A stretch of DNA of 64,000 nt, from NCBI RefSeq assembly GCF_001014975.1, contig NZ_BBXA01000030.1:389501-453500 (forward strand). Reading direction: 5' to 3'. The number at the start of each line of letters is the position of its first letter. Positions within the stretch are counted from its first letter, which is position 1. This DNA comes from Novosphingobium sp. MD-1 (GTDB taxonomy: Bacteria > Pseudomonadota > Alphaproteobacteria > Sphingomonadales > Sphingomonadaceae). The position numbers and the translations under genes were made by a program. This document shows, piece after piece, positions 1 to 9,479 of this stretch. The notes under the pieces are model-generated. The model saw only the letters and a list, made by a program, of their open reading frames with translations. It searched no databases and was not told the origin of the DNA.

Positions 1-509
1 CCTTGCCGCCGCAGCGCATCGGCGCCCGGAAGTTCGAGCTTGTCGGTGCCAAGCCTGAGGTTGCCACCACCACGCTCGCGCACTGCCGAGGCGATTTCCG
101 CAGCCCATTGCCCCGCCCGTTCCTCAAGATAGGGACCGGAATACATATAGAAGAACGGATTGGCGCTGCGGATCTCATCGACTGTCTCGAGTCCGTTCAC
201 GAGATGCTCGGCACCGGGATACTCGAAATCAATCGCGTGGCCATCAGCGAAGACCAATGCATAGTGGAACGGGTTGTGCGTCGCCCACAGCTGCATGTTC
301 GACACATCCAGCGCATATCGAATGTTGACCGGATCGAAGAGCAGGATGGCCGCACAATCATGCTTGATAACCTGGTCTACCAAGCGCCGCTTGCGATAGG
401 CGCGGGCAGCCCTGAGCGTGTCGAGAGGCACGGGGCTGCGAAGCGGCTTATCGACTCCCTCAGGATTGAAATAGGCTGCCTTGCGGGCGTCTTTGAAAAC
501 TCGGCTCAC
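1..509 (-). CDS. M24-family (Xaa-Pro aminopeptidase/creatinase-like) protein, 3' end outside window
   Basis: The minus strand reads open from a GTG at 509 to the window edge (about 169 codons). The protein contains LLFDPVNIRYALDVSNMQLW and then HNPFHYALVFADGHAIDFEYPG. This is the N-terminal creatinase/prolidase-like domain of M24 peptidases, a family that also includes the DMSP lyase DddP. The metal-binding C-terminal pita-bread domain lies outside the window, so peptidase and lyase cannot be told apart. The GTG is preceded by AAAGGA at good spacing. An in-frame ATG at 539 would add ten residues but has no ribosome site. The plus-strand reading over the same bases is a shadow. Confidence 0.72.
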   Translation of the reverse strand, partial: MSRVFKDARKAAYFNPEGVDKPLRSPVPLDTLRAARAYRKRRLVDQVIKHDCAAILLFDPVNIRYALDVSNMQLWATHNPFHYALVFADGHAIDFEYPGAEHLVNGLETVDEIRSANPFFYMYSGPYLEERAGQWAAEIASAVRERGGGNLRLGTDKLELPGADALRRQ

Positions 510-639
510 GACCTTTTCCTTTGAGTCAATGTTCCGCATTTGTTTTTGGCGCGGTAAAGAGCGATTTCCCTCTGGATCGGGCGTTGATGGCGTTGACGAG
601 CATTCCGTTCTTTGTTGCCGTTGGTTGCTTGCCATTTGG

Positions 640-1071
640 TCATCGAACGAAGCCCTCGTCGGCGGCCAATGTTCCGCGACGGAAGGCCAGCCATGCAAGT
701 GGCACCAGCAAGAGTTCGATGGCCAAGGCGACAGCGATGAAGGCGGTGCCTATATCGCTCGACGGATGACCCGCCTGCAGCAGCGACAGCGCCCGTCCTA
801 TCCCGCCAAGCACCACGAAGGCGAAGCAAAGCTGGAGAATGAGACCGTAGCGGCGCGAGTCACCAAGGCAGACCAGCTGGATCACGCCGAGCCCAAGCCA
901 GACCGCGCCAAGGAAGCGGACCTGGCTGTCGAGCACTGGATCGAACGGAGCCACTGCCGCTGTGCCGACACCGATGTTGGCTTGCCCGGCAACTCCCACG
1001 ATCACGTCCATCGCTCCGGTCAGCAAGGCAATCAACGAGAGCAGGACGGTGGTTATCTTTACGAAGTTCAT
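640..1071 (-). CDS. DUF4345-type four-helix membrane protein
   Basis: This 143-residue protein is almost entirely hydrophobic, with four likely membrane helices near residues 5-30, 45-70, 75-98 and 105-130. Its pattern (MDVIVGVAG near the N-terminus, SQVRFLGAVWLGLGV in the second helix) is that of the DUF4345 family, whose function is unknown. Its ATG overlaps the stop of the upstream dehydrogenase as ATGA (1068-1071), so the two are probably translationally coupled. It may help a membrane or lipid-linked step of the same pathway, but this is only context. Confidence 0.8.
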   Translation of the reverse strand: MNFVKITTVLLSLIALLTGAMDVIVGVAGQANIGVGTAAVAPFDPVLDSQVRFLGAVWLGLGVIQLVCLGDSRRYGLILQLCFAFVVLGGIGRALSLLQAGHPSSDIGTAFIAVALAIELLLVPLAWLAFRRGTLAADEGFVR

Positions 1072-1901
1072 GCCGTTTCCCCCTTCGCTGCATCCAGCGC
1101 ATCGCCAATTGCCCGGTTGAAAACGTGTGAACCGGTCAGGTTCTGCCCGCCATCAACGGCAATGCGCGCGCCTGAAATGTAATACGCGAGGGGCGTGGCC
1201 AGGAACGCCGCGACATTGGCAACATCTTCCATTGTCCCCATCCGGCCAAGCGGCGTCATCGCCTTCCAGATGGCTTCGGCGTTGTCCCCACCCAACCGGT
1301 TCATGCCCTCGGTGCCTTCGATCGGTCCGGGCACGATGCTGTTCGCCCTGATCCCGTAACGCCCCCATTCAAGCGCGAGGTTTGCCATGAGGTTGTCGAT
1401 CCCGGCCTTGGCCGCGCCGACATGGGCCTGATAGGCGAAGGGCACATAGGACTGCCCGCCCGAGACAAACAGCAGGCTCCCTCGTGTCTGCCGCAGCTGC
1501 TCGAAACAGGCGTGTGCGGCGTGGAATGCGCCGAGCAGGTCGATATCGACCACGGTGCGGAAGCCCTTGGGCGAAATGGCTTCGGCCGGCGCGACAAAGT
1601 TGCCGGCGGCCCCGCACACCGCGAAGCTGATCGGCCCCAGCGCCTCGCCACAAGCCGCAACGGCAGCTTGCACGGCCAGGTCATCGCGGACGTCGGCAAC
1701 CGCCGCGAAGACCTTGGCACCGGCCGCTTCAAGTTCCTTCCGCCCCGCGTCGAGCCGCTCGGCCGTTCGCCCACAAATGCCGACGTTGCCTCCCAACCGG
1801 GCGAGCGCCTTGCCAATCGCCAGATTGATGCCGCTGCCGCCTCCCGTAATGAAAGCCACCTGGCTGCGCAGAACCTCGGGATTGAATGTGTCGGTGATCA
1901 T
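1068..1901 (-). CDS. SDR oxidoreductase, 2,4-dienoyl-CoA reductase-like
   Basis: This is a short-chain dehydrogenase with the Rossmann motif TGGGSGINLAIG near residue 20, the CGAAGNF strand, and an SGAR...DGGQNLTG C-terminus. The active-site region is shifted: the usual YxxxK is replaced by a QAHVGAAKAG segment, with the lysine kept. That is the pattern of peroxisomal-type 2,4-dienoyl-CoA reductases, which lack the tyrosine. It would reduce a 2,4-dienoyl-CoA with NADPH in beta-oxidation. I chose the ATG at 1901 because the longer reading starts next to the operator-like element at 1963-1974; an ATG at 1919 is also possible. It is divergent from the enoyl-CoA hydratase and shares that element. 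Confidence 0.85.
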   Translation of the reverse strand: MITDTFNPEVLRSQVAFITGGGSGINLAIGKALARLGGNVGICGRTAERLDAGRKELEAAGAKVFAAVADVRDDLAVQAAVAACGEALGPISFAVCGAAGNFVAPAEAISPKGFRTVVDIDLLGAFHAAHACFEQLRQTRGSLLFVSGGQSYVPFAYQAHVGAAKAGIDNLMANLALEWGRYGIRANSIVPGPIEGTEGMNRLGGDNAEAIWKAMTPLGRMGTMEDVANVAAFLATPLAYYISGARIAVDGGQNLTGSHVFNRAIGDALDAAKGETA

Positions 1902-1962
1902 GCGTCGAGGGCTTCCCATCAGAACTGTGACCCCGACTAGGGTAGGATCGGATGGAGCCACA

Positions 1963-1974
1963 CCATACTTTTGG
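1963..1974 (-). promoter_or_regulatory. CCATACTTTTG element, copy 1 (SDR / enoyl-CoA hydratase divergent promoter)
   Basis: The plus strand reads CCATACTTTTGG between two divergent genes. The same 11-mer recurs at 6694-6704 and 11095-11105, each time about 45-62 bp before a start codon. It is flanked here by an imperfect inverted repeat (GCCACACC / GGTTGGC). It is probably the operator of the nearby MalT-type regulator, but no binding has been shown. Confidence 0.55.
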
Positions 1975-2030
1975 TTGGCCAGAACTCGACGCGCTTCGAT
2001 CAATCGCTACCACAGGCATCCGGCGCTGGC

Positions 2031-2855
2031 GTGAAGCCTGAAAGCTACATCGGGAGCGGAACATTGGCGGATCGGGTTGAACTGGTTGTTCTTGATGGGG
2101 TCGCCGAAGTTCGGCTCAACCGCCCCGAGAAACTCAACGCACTTGACTTCGAGACTTTCGACCTGATCGTCAAAGCCGGTCACACGCTCGCGGCAAAAGA
2201 GGGTTTGAGGGCAGTGGTCCTGAGCGGGAACGGACGCAGCTTTTCAGTTGGAATTGACCTTGACGCGCTGGCCCAAGGCGGAACAAAAATCCTGTCAAAC
2301 CTGGCGGCGCGCACCCATGGCGATGCAAACCTTTTTCAGCATGTCGCTATGCAATGGCGCGAATTACCCGTGCCGGTCATCGCGGCGATCCAGGGGCACG
2401 CGCTTGGCGGCGGAATGCAACTGGCCTTGGGCGCGGATATCCGCATCGTCGCGCCGGATGCCAGGTTGTCGATCCGGGAAATCGCATGGGGACTGATCCC
2501 CGACATGGCGGGCACAGTGTTGCTACGTCAGCTCGTCCGCACGGATGTGATGCGCGACTTGCTGTTCTCAGGGAAAATAGTTTCGGGCGAGGAAGCGTTG
2601 GAGCTTGGCTTGGCGACCCGAATGGCGGCAGACCCGTTGACGGCCGCCCGCGAACTTGCGCAAGAAATTGCATCGTCCAGCCCGGACGCGGTCAAAGCCG
2701 CAAAGCGTCTGGCAAATGCAGCAACCGCGGGAGCATCCGACCCCGACTTGCTCCTGGCCGAAGCTGCCGAGCAGCAAGGACTTCTCGCTTCGCATAATCA
2801 CCGAGAGGCATTGCTGGCTTATGCAGAGAAGCGCCTGCCCGTCTATCGCGATTAA
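2031..2855 (+). CDS. enoyl-CoA hydratase/isomerase family protein
   Basis: This crotonase-fold protein starts typically (VAEVRLNRPEKLNAL) and has an oxyanion-hole segment (SFSVGIDLDAL) and the helix IQGHALGGGMQLALGADIRI. It ends in the alpha-helical C-terminus (RLPVYRD) seen in many bacterial hydratases. The second acidic region (REIAWGLIPDMAGT) carries an Asp in the position used by isomerase-type members, so a 3,2-enoyl-CoA isomerase or dienoyl-CoA isomerase is as likely as a hydratase. The start is uncertain: a TTG at 1971 overlaps the operator-like element, so I use GTG 2031. TTG 2064, preceded by GGGAGCGGA, is also good. Confidence 0.85.
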   Translation: MKPESYIGSGTLADRVELVVLDGVAEVRLNRPEKLNALDFETFDLIVKAGHTLAAKEGLRAVVLSGNGRSFSVGIDLDALAQGGTKILSNLAARTHGDANLFQHVAMQWRELPVPVIAAIQGHALGGGMQLALGADIRIVAPDARLSIREIAWGLIPDMAGTVLLRQLVRTDVMRDLLFSGKIVSGEEALELGLATRMAADPLTAARELAQEIASSSPDAVKAAKRLANAATAGASDPDLLLAEAAEQQGLLASHNHREALLAYAEKRLPVYRD

Positions 2856-2986
2856 GCGGATGCGCAATTTCAAACTACCTTGGCCACCCCCGAAGGTATT
2901 GGACTTAGCAAGATGGTTCATCATCAAGTCCTGATTGATCAGTTCAACCCGATTGCGCCGGCGACTTCGCCAGGAAGGGCTATGCC

Positions 2987-4087
2987 ATGACGAGCGGACG
3001 CCTTGCTGGACTGAGGGTCGTTGAATTTGCGAGCATCGGACCAGGTCCGCACTGTGCAATGTTGTTGGCAGATTTGGGAGCCGATGTCCTGCGTATTGAT
3101 CGGCCTAACGGTAACGATCAGCCCAATCCCGTTGCAGATCGCGGGCGGGCAATCCTGACCCTAGATATCCGGTCGGAAGCTGGACGGGTTAAGAGTCTCG
3201 AGTTGATCGCTCAGGCGGACGTGTCCATTGAGGGGAGCCGACCCGGTGTGATGGAACGGCTTGGTCTTGGTCCCAACGACGCCTGTTCGCTGAACAAGCG
3301 GTTGATTTATGCGCGGATGACCGGCTGGGGTCAGGATGGGCCGTTGGCGCGTATGGCAGGCCATGACATCAACTATCTCGCGCTGACGAGCGCGCTGGCT
3401 GCGGTTGGGAAGCCGGGCGAACCGGCGACAGTGCCCCTCAATCTGATCGGCGATTTTGGCGGTGGATCCGTGTTCCTTGCTTTCGGCATCATGGCTGCCT
3501 TGTGGGAGCGCGAGCGGTCTGGTCTTGGACAGGTGGTGGATGCCGCGATAGTCGATGGTGTCGCATCGATCATGAGTATGTTTGCAGGGCTGGTGCCTTC
3601 CGGACGAATCTCGCTTGATCGCGAGGCCAACATGCTGGGTGGCGCGGCCCCATTTTATCGTTGCTATCTTTGCAAGGATGGTAAGGAAATCGCGGTCGGA
3701 GCCATCGAGCCGCAATTCTATTCGCATTTGCTTGCAGCAGTTGGCGCACCTGCCGAATGGGTCAAGGACCAACACGACACCACAAATTGGCCGGACCGTT
3801 GTGCATGGTTCGCGGCTAAGTTTCTCACCAAGTCCAGGGATGAATGGGCAAACCAGATCGAAGGTATCGACGCGTGCTTCGCCCCCGTCCTTGATTTCCG
3901 CGAGGCTGGACAGCATCCCCATATGAAGTCCCGTGGCACCTACGTCGATCGCGACGGGTTTGCTCATCCTGCGCCCGCGCCGCGGTTTTCACGAACCCGG
4001 GCGACAATCCCCGAGGACCGGGCAGCGGAGGCAATGATAGCTGATTGGGCATCGGACAAGCAGGCAGCAGCGCCTCGCGCACTGTAG
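2987..4087 (+). CDS. CoA-transferase family III, alpha-methylacyl-CoA racemase-like (copy 1)
   Basis: This 366-residue protein opens with LAGLRVVEFASIGPGPHCAM and LADLGADVLRIDRP, and has RMTGWGQDGPLA near residue 110 and GHDINYLALTSAL after it. These segments mark the alpha-methylacyl-CoA racemase (AMACR) branch of the family, and its length fits. AMACRs epimerise 2-methylacyl-CoA esters so that stereospecific dehydrogenases can accept them. The start has GGAAGGG eight bases upstream. It lies 40 bp before an acyl-CoA ligase on the same strand. It is a paralogue of the protein at 18907-19983. Confidence 0.87.
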   Translation: MTSGRLAGLRVVEFASIGPGPHCAMLLADLGADVLRIDRPNGNDQPNPVADRGRAILTLDIRSEAGRVKSLELIAQADVSIEGSRPGVMERLGLGPNDACSLNKRLIYARMTGWGQDGPLARMAGHDINYLALTSALAAVGKPGEPATVPLNLIGDFGGGSVFLAFGIMAALWERERSGLGQVVDAAIVDGVASIMSMFAGLVPSGRISLDREANMLGGAAPFYRCYLCKDGKEIAVGAIEPQFYSHLLAAVGAPAEWVKDQHDTTNWPDRCAWFAAKFLTKSRDEWANQIEGIDACFAPVLDFREAGQHPHMKSRGTYVDRDGFAHPAPAPRFSRTRATIPEDRAAEAMIADWASDKQAAAPRAL

Positions 4088-4126
4088 TAGTGCATTTACG
4101 GCCGGCGGACAGGAAGGAGGCAACCC

Positions 4127-5683
4127 ATGCAATTCACACAAGGTCTCGAAAGAGCCGTCCAGCACCATCCGGACGTGACGGCGACGATCTGCCGTGCCCG
4201 CAGTCAGACTTTCGCGGAGCTCTATGAGAGGGTCACCGGGCTGGCCGGTTGCCTGGCATCCCGGAGCCTTGCCAAAGGTGCGCGCATCGCGGTGCTGGCA
4301 CTCAACAGCGATCATTACCTTGAGGTCTATCTGGCGACGGCTTGGGCAGGCGGCGTGATCGTGCCCGTCAACTTCCGCTGGAGCCCCGCCGAGATAGCCT
4401 ATTCTCTCAATGATGCTGGCTGTGTGGCGCTGATGGTCGACCAGCATCATGCCGCGCTGGTTCCCACATTGCGGGAGCAATGCCCCGGTCTGCAGCATAT
4501 CTTCCTGATGGGCGGGACCGAGGAATCGGATGACCTTCCTGGCCTTGACGCGCTGATTGCAGCGGCGGAGCCTTTGCAGAACGCAGGGGCTGGCGGCGAT
4601 GACCTGCTGGGCATCTTCTACACCGGCGGCACCACCGGACGGCCCAAGGGCGTGATGCTGAGCCATGCCAATCTGTGCTCATCCGGCCTGTCGATGCTGG
4701 CCGAGGGCGTGTTCAACGAGGGCGCAGTCGGGCTGCACGTGGCACCGATGTTCCACCTTGCCGACATGCTGCTCACCACCTGTCTGGTCCTGCGCGGCTG
4801 CACCCATGTCATGCTCCCCGCCTTCAGTCCCGATGCTGTGCTCGACCATGTCGCGCGGTTTGGGGTCACCGACACGCTGGTGGTTCCGGCCATGCTTCAG
4901 GCGATCGTCGATCACCCTGCGATCGGGAATTTCGACACGTCGAGCCTGTGTAACATCCTCTACGGCGCGTCACCCGCCTCCGAAACACTGCTGCGGCGCA
5001 CCATGGCGGCCTTCCCGGACGTGCGCCTGACTCAGGGTTATGGCATGACCGAGAGCGCGGCCTTCATCTGCGCGCTGCCCTGGCACCAGCATGTCGTGGA
5101 CAATGATGGCCCGAACCGGCTGCGCGCGGCCGGGCGATCGACTTTCGATGTCCATCTCCAGATTGTCGATCCCGACGACCGCGAGCTTCCGCGCGGCGAG
5201 ATTGGCGAAATCATCGTCAAGGGGCCGAATGTAATGCAGGGCTATTACAACATGCCCGAAGCAACCGCCGAAACCTTGCGCGGCGGCTGGCTGCATACCG
5301 GCGACATGGCCTGGATGGACGAGGAGGGCTATGTCTTCATCGTCGACCGGGCGAAGGACATGATCATATCGGGCGGCGAGAACATTTATTCCGCCGAGGT
5401 CGAGAATGCCGTCGCCAGCCACCCCGCCGTTGCCGCCAATGCGGTGATCGGGATTCCCCACGAGCAGATGGGTGAAGCCGTGCATGTCGCCCTGGTCTTG
5501 CGGCCAGGTAGTGAGCTGTCACTTGAGGCACTCCAGGCCCATTGCCGGGCCTTGATCGCCGGATACAAGGTGCCGCGCAGCATGGAAGTCAGGCCCAGCC
5601 TGCCGCTGTCCGGAGCCGGAAAGATCCTGAAGACCGAACTGCGCGAACCCTTCTGGAAGGGGCGGGACAGGGCAGTGGGCTAG
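4127..5683 (+). CDS. AMP-forming acyl-CoA synthetase (fatty-acid type)
   Basis: This 518-residue ANL-superfamily ligase has the P-loop motif YTGGTTGRPKGVML near residue 164, the QGYGMTESA A5 motif, the hinge DMAWMDEEGYVFIVDRAKDMI, and a C-terminal lysine in GAGKILKTELR. It should activate a carboxylic acid with ATP and CoA. The ribosome site (GGAAGGAGG) is strong. It follows the AMACR-like gene with a 39-bp gap, so the two are probably one transcript: activation and then epimerisation of a branched acid. Confidence 0.9.
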   Translation: MQFTQGLERAVQHHPDVTATICRARSQTFAELYERVTGLAGCLASRSLAKGARIAVLALNSDHYLEVYLATAWAGGVIVPVNFRWSPAEIAYSLNDAGCVALMVDQHHAALVPTLREQCPGLQHIFLMGGTEESDDLPGLDALIAAAEPLQNAGAGGDDLLGIFYTGGTTGRPKGVMLSHANLCSSGLSMLAEGVFNEGAVGLHVAPMFHLADMLLTTCLVLRGCTHVMLPAFSPDAVLDHVARFGVTDTLVVPAMLQAIVDHPAIGNFDTSSLCNILYGASPASETLLRRTMAAFPDVRLTQGYGMTESAAFICALPWHQHVVDNDGPNRLRAAGRSTFDVHLQIVDPDDRELPRGEIGEIIVKGPNVMQGYYNMPEATAETLRGGWLHTGDMAWMDEEGYVFIVDRAKDMIISGGENIYSAEVENAVASHPAVAANAVIGIPHEQMGEAVHVALVLRPGSELSLEALQAHCRALIAGYKVPRSMEVRPSLPLSGAGKILKTELREPFWKGRDRAVG

Positions 5684-5783
5684 GACCAGGCCGCGCGGAA
5701 AAATCGACAAGCCAAACTTTCGTCGAGGCGCTGCCCATCGTGGGCAGGCATTGATGCGGAAACACTTGGTCCAGGAGAGTCTG

Positions 5784-6662
5784 ATGTCCACGTTACCGCA
5801 GAATGCAGCTGCCCAGTTCAATGCGTTGCGGTCCTGCCCCAAGGTAGCATGGCCGACCGTGGCACTGTTCGTCGTTTGCACCAGCATTATCGGCGGGGTT
5901 TGGTACGCCGCCATCGCCCATGGGTTTCCGCTCTGGCTGGGTGCAATCGTGAACGGGGTTACCGCGTACTACCTGTTCAGCGTTGTCCATGATTCCTCGC
6001 ACAATGCGGTGAGCAAGAACAAGTTCGTCAATGAGCTGCTCGGCAGGATCGGCCTGGTCTATTTCGCCCCGCTCGCGCCGATGGACGTGGCTCGCTACAT
6101 CCACATGGCGCATCATAAATATGCCAATGATCCCGAGCGCGATCCGGATGGCTACGCGCACAAGCTGGATTTGTGGTTCCCGCTGCGCTGGCTCAACTTC
6201 GACTACTATTATACCAAGTGGTTCTTCCAGAAGGGCGGCGATTTTGCCCGCCGGAAGTACCCGGCCTTGTTTGCCTATGTTGCTTTCATCCTCGCGACCT
6301 GCGCGCTGATCATTTGGCTGGGCTATGGGCTGGAACTGCTGATGCTGTGGTTCATTCCGACCCGGATCAGTTCCTTCCTGTTCGTGCTGGTGTTCAGCTT
6401 CCTGACCCACCAGCCGTTCGAGACCTATGCCAAGGAAAACGAATACAAGGCGACCGCGCTGCGGATGGGCGGGGAGTGGATTCTCTCGCCGCTGATGGCC
6501 AACCACAATTACCACCTGATCCACCACCTCTATCCCACCGCGCCGTTCTACAACTACATCAAGATCATGAAGCTGCGCGGCGACGAGATCATGGCCAAAG
6601 ACCCGCTGATGCCGCCAACCTTCGGGCTGTCGCCGCGGACGAAGGAACTGGCGAGGCACTAG
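5784..6662 (+). CDS. membrane fatty-acid desaturase/hydroxylase-type di-iron protein
   Basis: This integral membrane protein of about 292 residues has three histidine clusters: HDSSH near residue 71, HMAHH near 107, and NHNYHLIHH near 252. These are the di-iron ligands of the membrane desaturase/hydroxylase superfamily. Four or more hydrophobic segments surround them. The lack of the AlkB-type clusters argues against an alkane 1-monooxygenase. The start is the ATG at 5784 with AGGAGA just upstream; the in-frame ATG at 5751 has no ribosome site. It could introduce a double bond or a hydroxyl into the substrate of the surrounding pathway. The substrate is unknown. Confidence 0.82.
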   Translation: MSTLPQNAAAQFNALRSCPKVAWPTVALFVVCTSIIGGVWYAAIAHGFPLWLGAIVNGVTAYYLFSVVHDSSHNAVSKNKFVNELLGRIGLVYFAPLAPMDVARYIHMAHHKYANDPERDPDGYAHKLDLWFPLRWLNFDYYYTKWFFQKGGDFARRKYPALFAYVAFILATCALIIWLGYGLELLMLWFIPTRISSFLFVLVFSFLTHQPFETYAKENEYKATALRMGGEWILSPLMANHNYHLIHHLYPTAPFYNYIKIMKLRGDEIMAKDPLMPPTFGLSPRTKELARH

Positions 6663-6680
6663 ATCCTCTGGAGCGCATTG

Positions 6681-6712
6681 CCCACCACCCATACAAAAGT
6701 ATGGGTGGTGGG
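6681..6712 (+). promoter_or_regulatory. perfect 14-bp inverted repeat containing CCATACTTTTG element, copy 2, upstream of luxR-type gene
   Basis: CCCACCACCCATAC and GTATGGGTGGTGGG are perfect reverse complements separated by AAAA. The right arm with the loop contains CAAAAGTATGG (6694-6704), shared with two other promoters. A perfect TATAAT at 6725-6730 follows, so the repeat covers the expected -35 region of the regulator's own promoter. It could also work as a terminator for the desaturase gene, which ends 18 bp before, but there is no T-run after it. Confidence 0.65.
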
Positions 6713-6749
6713 TGCATCTGCGACTATAATCCGCCATCAGGGTCGGGAT

Positions 6750-9479
6750 GTGGAGCGCAGGGTAGCCAGCTTGAATTACCCCAGAGGTAAAACCGCGCCG
6801 CCGGTGTCGGGCGGTGACCTGATCCGCAGGGATGCCCTGATCGATCAGCTCCTTCTTGACGTTCAGTCCAAGGATCTTGTGCTAGCTGTCGCCCCGGCTG
6901 GCTATGGCAAGACTGTCTTGCTGACCTCGCTTCATGAGGCGCTTGGAGCGGCGAAGGGCGGCGCATACTGGTACAACTGCGACCGCACCGACGTGGTACC
7001 CCGCAAGCTTGCCGCATTCCTGATGGACGTGAGTTCTGCTGAAGGCGGTCTGGCCGCCGACGACAGCCTCGGCCTTGAAGCCAGCGGGGCCTTATCAGCC
7101 AGCCTGATCGCTGCTGGCCTCGATCGGCGCAAGGCCGATCTCACCGTCATCATCGAGAACTATCATCTGGCGCAGTCGCAGGAAACCGACGCGCTGATCG
7201 AAGCCCTGCTGGCGACTGAATCGCCATACCTGCACCTGGTGATCTCCTCGCGCGTCAAGCCGGGCTTTGCCACGCGCAAGCTGATGCTGGCCGGCCGGGT
7301 CGCAGAACTTCGCGTCCGGGACCTGGCCTTTACCAAGAGCGAGCTTGGCACGCTGGCCCGCACGGTCATGCCGGATGGCGGCGGCGCCGATCTGGCTGGC
7401 GTGCTGGAGCGGACCGAAGGGTGGCCCGTCGCCATCCGCTTGTTCCTGCTCGCCCTGAAGGAAGGGGCCGACACCAAGCGCCTGCTTGAGGAGATTTCCT
7501 CACGCGATGCCGACGTCGCCGAATATCTCTCGGAAGAAGTCCTGCGCGGCCAGCCGCGCGAGGTTCAGGATTTCCTGGTGGCGACCTGCTTTCTGGAACA
7601 GTTCAACCTTGCGCTGTGTGAAGCGGTTGCTCCCCGCGCCGACGCCGCCCAGATGATCGAACAGGTGCAGCGCAACAACCTGTTCATCGTCAGACTGGAA
7701 AGCGACAGCGGCTGGTTCCGCTATCATCCGATCTTCCGCCAGTACCTGCTGACGCAGTTCGATCGCTTGCCCCGTCAGGAACAGGCCGAGATGCGCAGCG
7801 CGGCCGGACGCTGGTACGAGGCGAATGATCAGCTGGCCGAAGCGATCGATATGGCGCTGCTTTCGGGCGATGCCGGCCGGGCGCGGTCGCTTCTTGCCAG
7901 GCTGGCGCCGGAACTTGTGTCCGTGCGCGGCGATCTTGCGACCTTCCTGCAGCTGTTGTCGCGCTTTCCCAAGGGCATGATCGAAGACGATTCGACGCTG
8001 CTCTACTGGCAAGCCTGGGCCATGTTCTTCGCCCGCCGCTATCGCCAGGCCGCCAGCCTGGTCGCAAGCCTTCACCGCAATGCGCAGATCGGTAGCGGGG
8101 GCGAAATTGATGCGGGCCTGCAGAACCAGATCGGGCTGCTCGATACCTTGTCGGCGACTTTCATGGACGACATGCTTTCGGCACGGCGCGCGGCCAGCGA
8201 CTGGCTGAGCAGCAATCCAAGTGCCGATCCGTTCGACCGCGCGACCGTTGCCTGCAGCCTAGTGCTTTCGTCGCTCGCCTTCCTTGATGTTCCCGCCGCC
8301 AGGCGCGCTTTCGATCTGGCGCAACGGGCGATTGCCGACAGCGACAGCGCCTATGGCAATGCCTGGGTCTGCGGGATCGGGATGACGATGGATCTGGTCG
8401 TGGGCGAACCGCGCCAGGTGCTCGCCCGGCTCGAAGCGCTGGGGGCGGGCTGGTCTGAAACTCCCAAGGCACCAAGCAACATCTCATCGACCCTGGCTTT
8501 GCTTTCCGCAGCTGCCCATTATCATCTGGGCGAAATCGACAGTGCCGAAGCGCTGGTGAATGAAAACCTCCACATGCTGGCCGAACATGGGGTCAGCGAA
8601 ACCGCCGCTTTTGGCCTCGCGGCCTGCCTGCGGGTGACCGCGCTCAGGGCTGGCGCTTCGGACGCGCTGACCTTGGCCCGCAAGATGGAGGCCGGCCTGG
8701 CCAAGGCCTATGCCCCGCGCCTCGCCTTTACCTTGCGGTACGAGCGGGTCCTGCTGCTGTTTCGGGCCGGTCGCAGCGAAGAGGCGATCGAGGAGGCAAG
8801 CGGCATCACGGAAGTCCAGCCACTGGGTGAACGGCGGCCCGACGAGGGTGATCCCGACCTGCCCAGCGTCAAGGAACTGCGCCAGATCGTTTCGGCCCGG
8901 GTGGCTATAGCGGACCAGGCCTGGAACGAGGCGCTGCGCATCCTGACCGGCCTGATCAGCGCCGCGCGGCACGGGGGGCGCAACTTGCGGTTGGTTCAGG
9001 CGTTGATCCTCAAGGCTGCGGTCCACTACAACCAGGGTGACAGCGTGAAGGCGGTCCGTGCCTTCCTCGACGCGGTGGCGGTTGCGCGTGACCGGGGGCT
9101 CAACCAGATCTTCCTCGACGATGCCCAGCTTTGCCGTCCGCTGGTAGCGGCGACATTGGCCAGATTAGAACAAAGTCTCGGCGGACAGATGAACGAACTT
9201 GGGTTCTTGCAGAATTTGCAAGCGCGCCTCGGTCTTGAAAGTCAGATCGCCAAGCCCAACGACGAGATGTACGCTCCGCTCGAGCCGCTGACCGCCCGGG
9301 AAAAGCTGATGGTGGAACTTCTGCTAGCAGGCTTGCGCAATCGCGAAATTGCCGGGCGGCTCGCCATGTCGGAAGCCACGGTTAAGTGGCACCTTTACAA
9401 TCTATACAGCAAGCTTGGCGTGAACAACCGGACCGCAGCAATCCATCGCGCTCGCTCGCTCGGTCTTGCCTCGGTGTAG
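6750..9479 (+). CDS. MalT-type LuxR transcriptional regulator (STAND ATPase)
   Basis: This is a large regulator of about 909 residues. An N-terminal ATPase domain carries the Walker A motif APAGYGKT. A long helical, TPR-like middle follows, and then a C-terminal LuxR helix-turn-helix (PLTAREKLMVELLLAGLRNREI, then TVKWHLYNLYSKLGVNNR). This is the MalT/AlkS architecture: an inducer-sensing, ATP-dependent activator. The GTG at 6750 is chosen because an upstream TATAAT (6725-6730) and operator-like palindrome fall inside the longer reading; TTG 6771 is an alternative. It sits in the middle of the catabolic genes and is the natural candidate to bind the CCATACTTTTG element found at its own and two other promoters. 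Confidence 0.88.
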   Translation: MERRVASLNYPRGKTAPPVSGGDLIRRDALIDQLLLDVQSKDLVLAVAPAGYGKTVLLTSLHEALGAAKGGAYWYNCDRTDVVPRKLAAFLMDVSSAEGGLAADDSLGLEASGALSASLIAAGLDRRKADLTVIIENYHLAQSQETDALIEALLATESPYLHLVISSRVKPGFATRKLMLAGRVAELRVRDLAFTKSELGTLARTVMPDGGGADLAGVLERTEGWPVAIRLFLLALKEGADTKRLLEEISSRDADVAEYLSEEVLRGQPREVQDFLVATCFLEQFNLALCEAVAPRADAAQMIEQVQRNNLFIVRLESDSGWFRYHPIFRQYLLTQFDRLPRQEQAEMRSAAGRWYEANDQLAEAIDMALLSGDAGRARSLLARLAPELVSVRGDLATFLQLLSRFPKGMIEDDSTLLYWQAWAMFFARRYRQAASLVASLHRNAQIGSGGEIDAGLQNQIGLLDTLSATFMDDMLSARRAASDWLSSNPSADPFDRATVACSLVLSSLAFLDVPAARRAFDLAQRAIADSDSAYGNAWVCGIGMTMDLVVGEPRQVLARLEALGAGWSETPKAPSNISSTLALLSAAAHYHLGEIDSAEALVNENLHMLAEHGVSETAAFGLAACLRVTALRAGASDALTLARKMEAGLAKAYAPRLAFTLRYERVLLLFRAGRSEEAIEEASGITEVQPLGERRPDEGDPDLPSVKELRQIVSARVAIADQAWNEALRILTGLISAARHGGRNLRLVQALILKAAVHYNQGDSVKAVRAFLDAVAVARDRGLNQIFLDDAQLCRPLVAATLARLEQSLGGQMNELGFLQNLQARLGLESQIAKPNDEMYAPLEPLTAREKLMVELLLAGLRNREIAGRLAMSEATVKWHLYNLYSKLGVNNRTAAIHRARSLGLASV

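Noticed and set aside
3..524. Plus-strand open frame of 173 residues at the window start
   Set aside because: The minus strand encodes a recognisable M24-type domain over the same bases; the plus frame has no family features.
481..1182. Plus-strand open frame of 233 residues
   Set aside because: Shadow of the DUF4345 membrane protein on the minus strand; composition is not protein-like.
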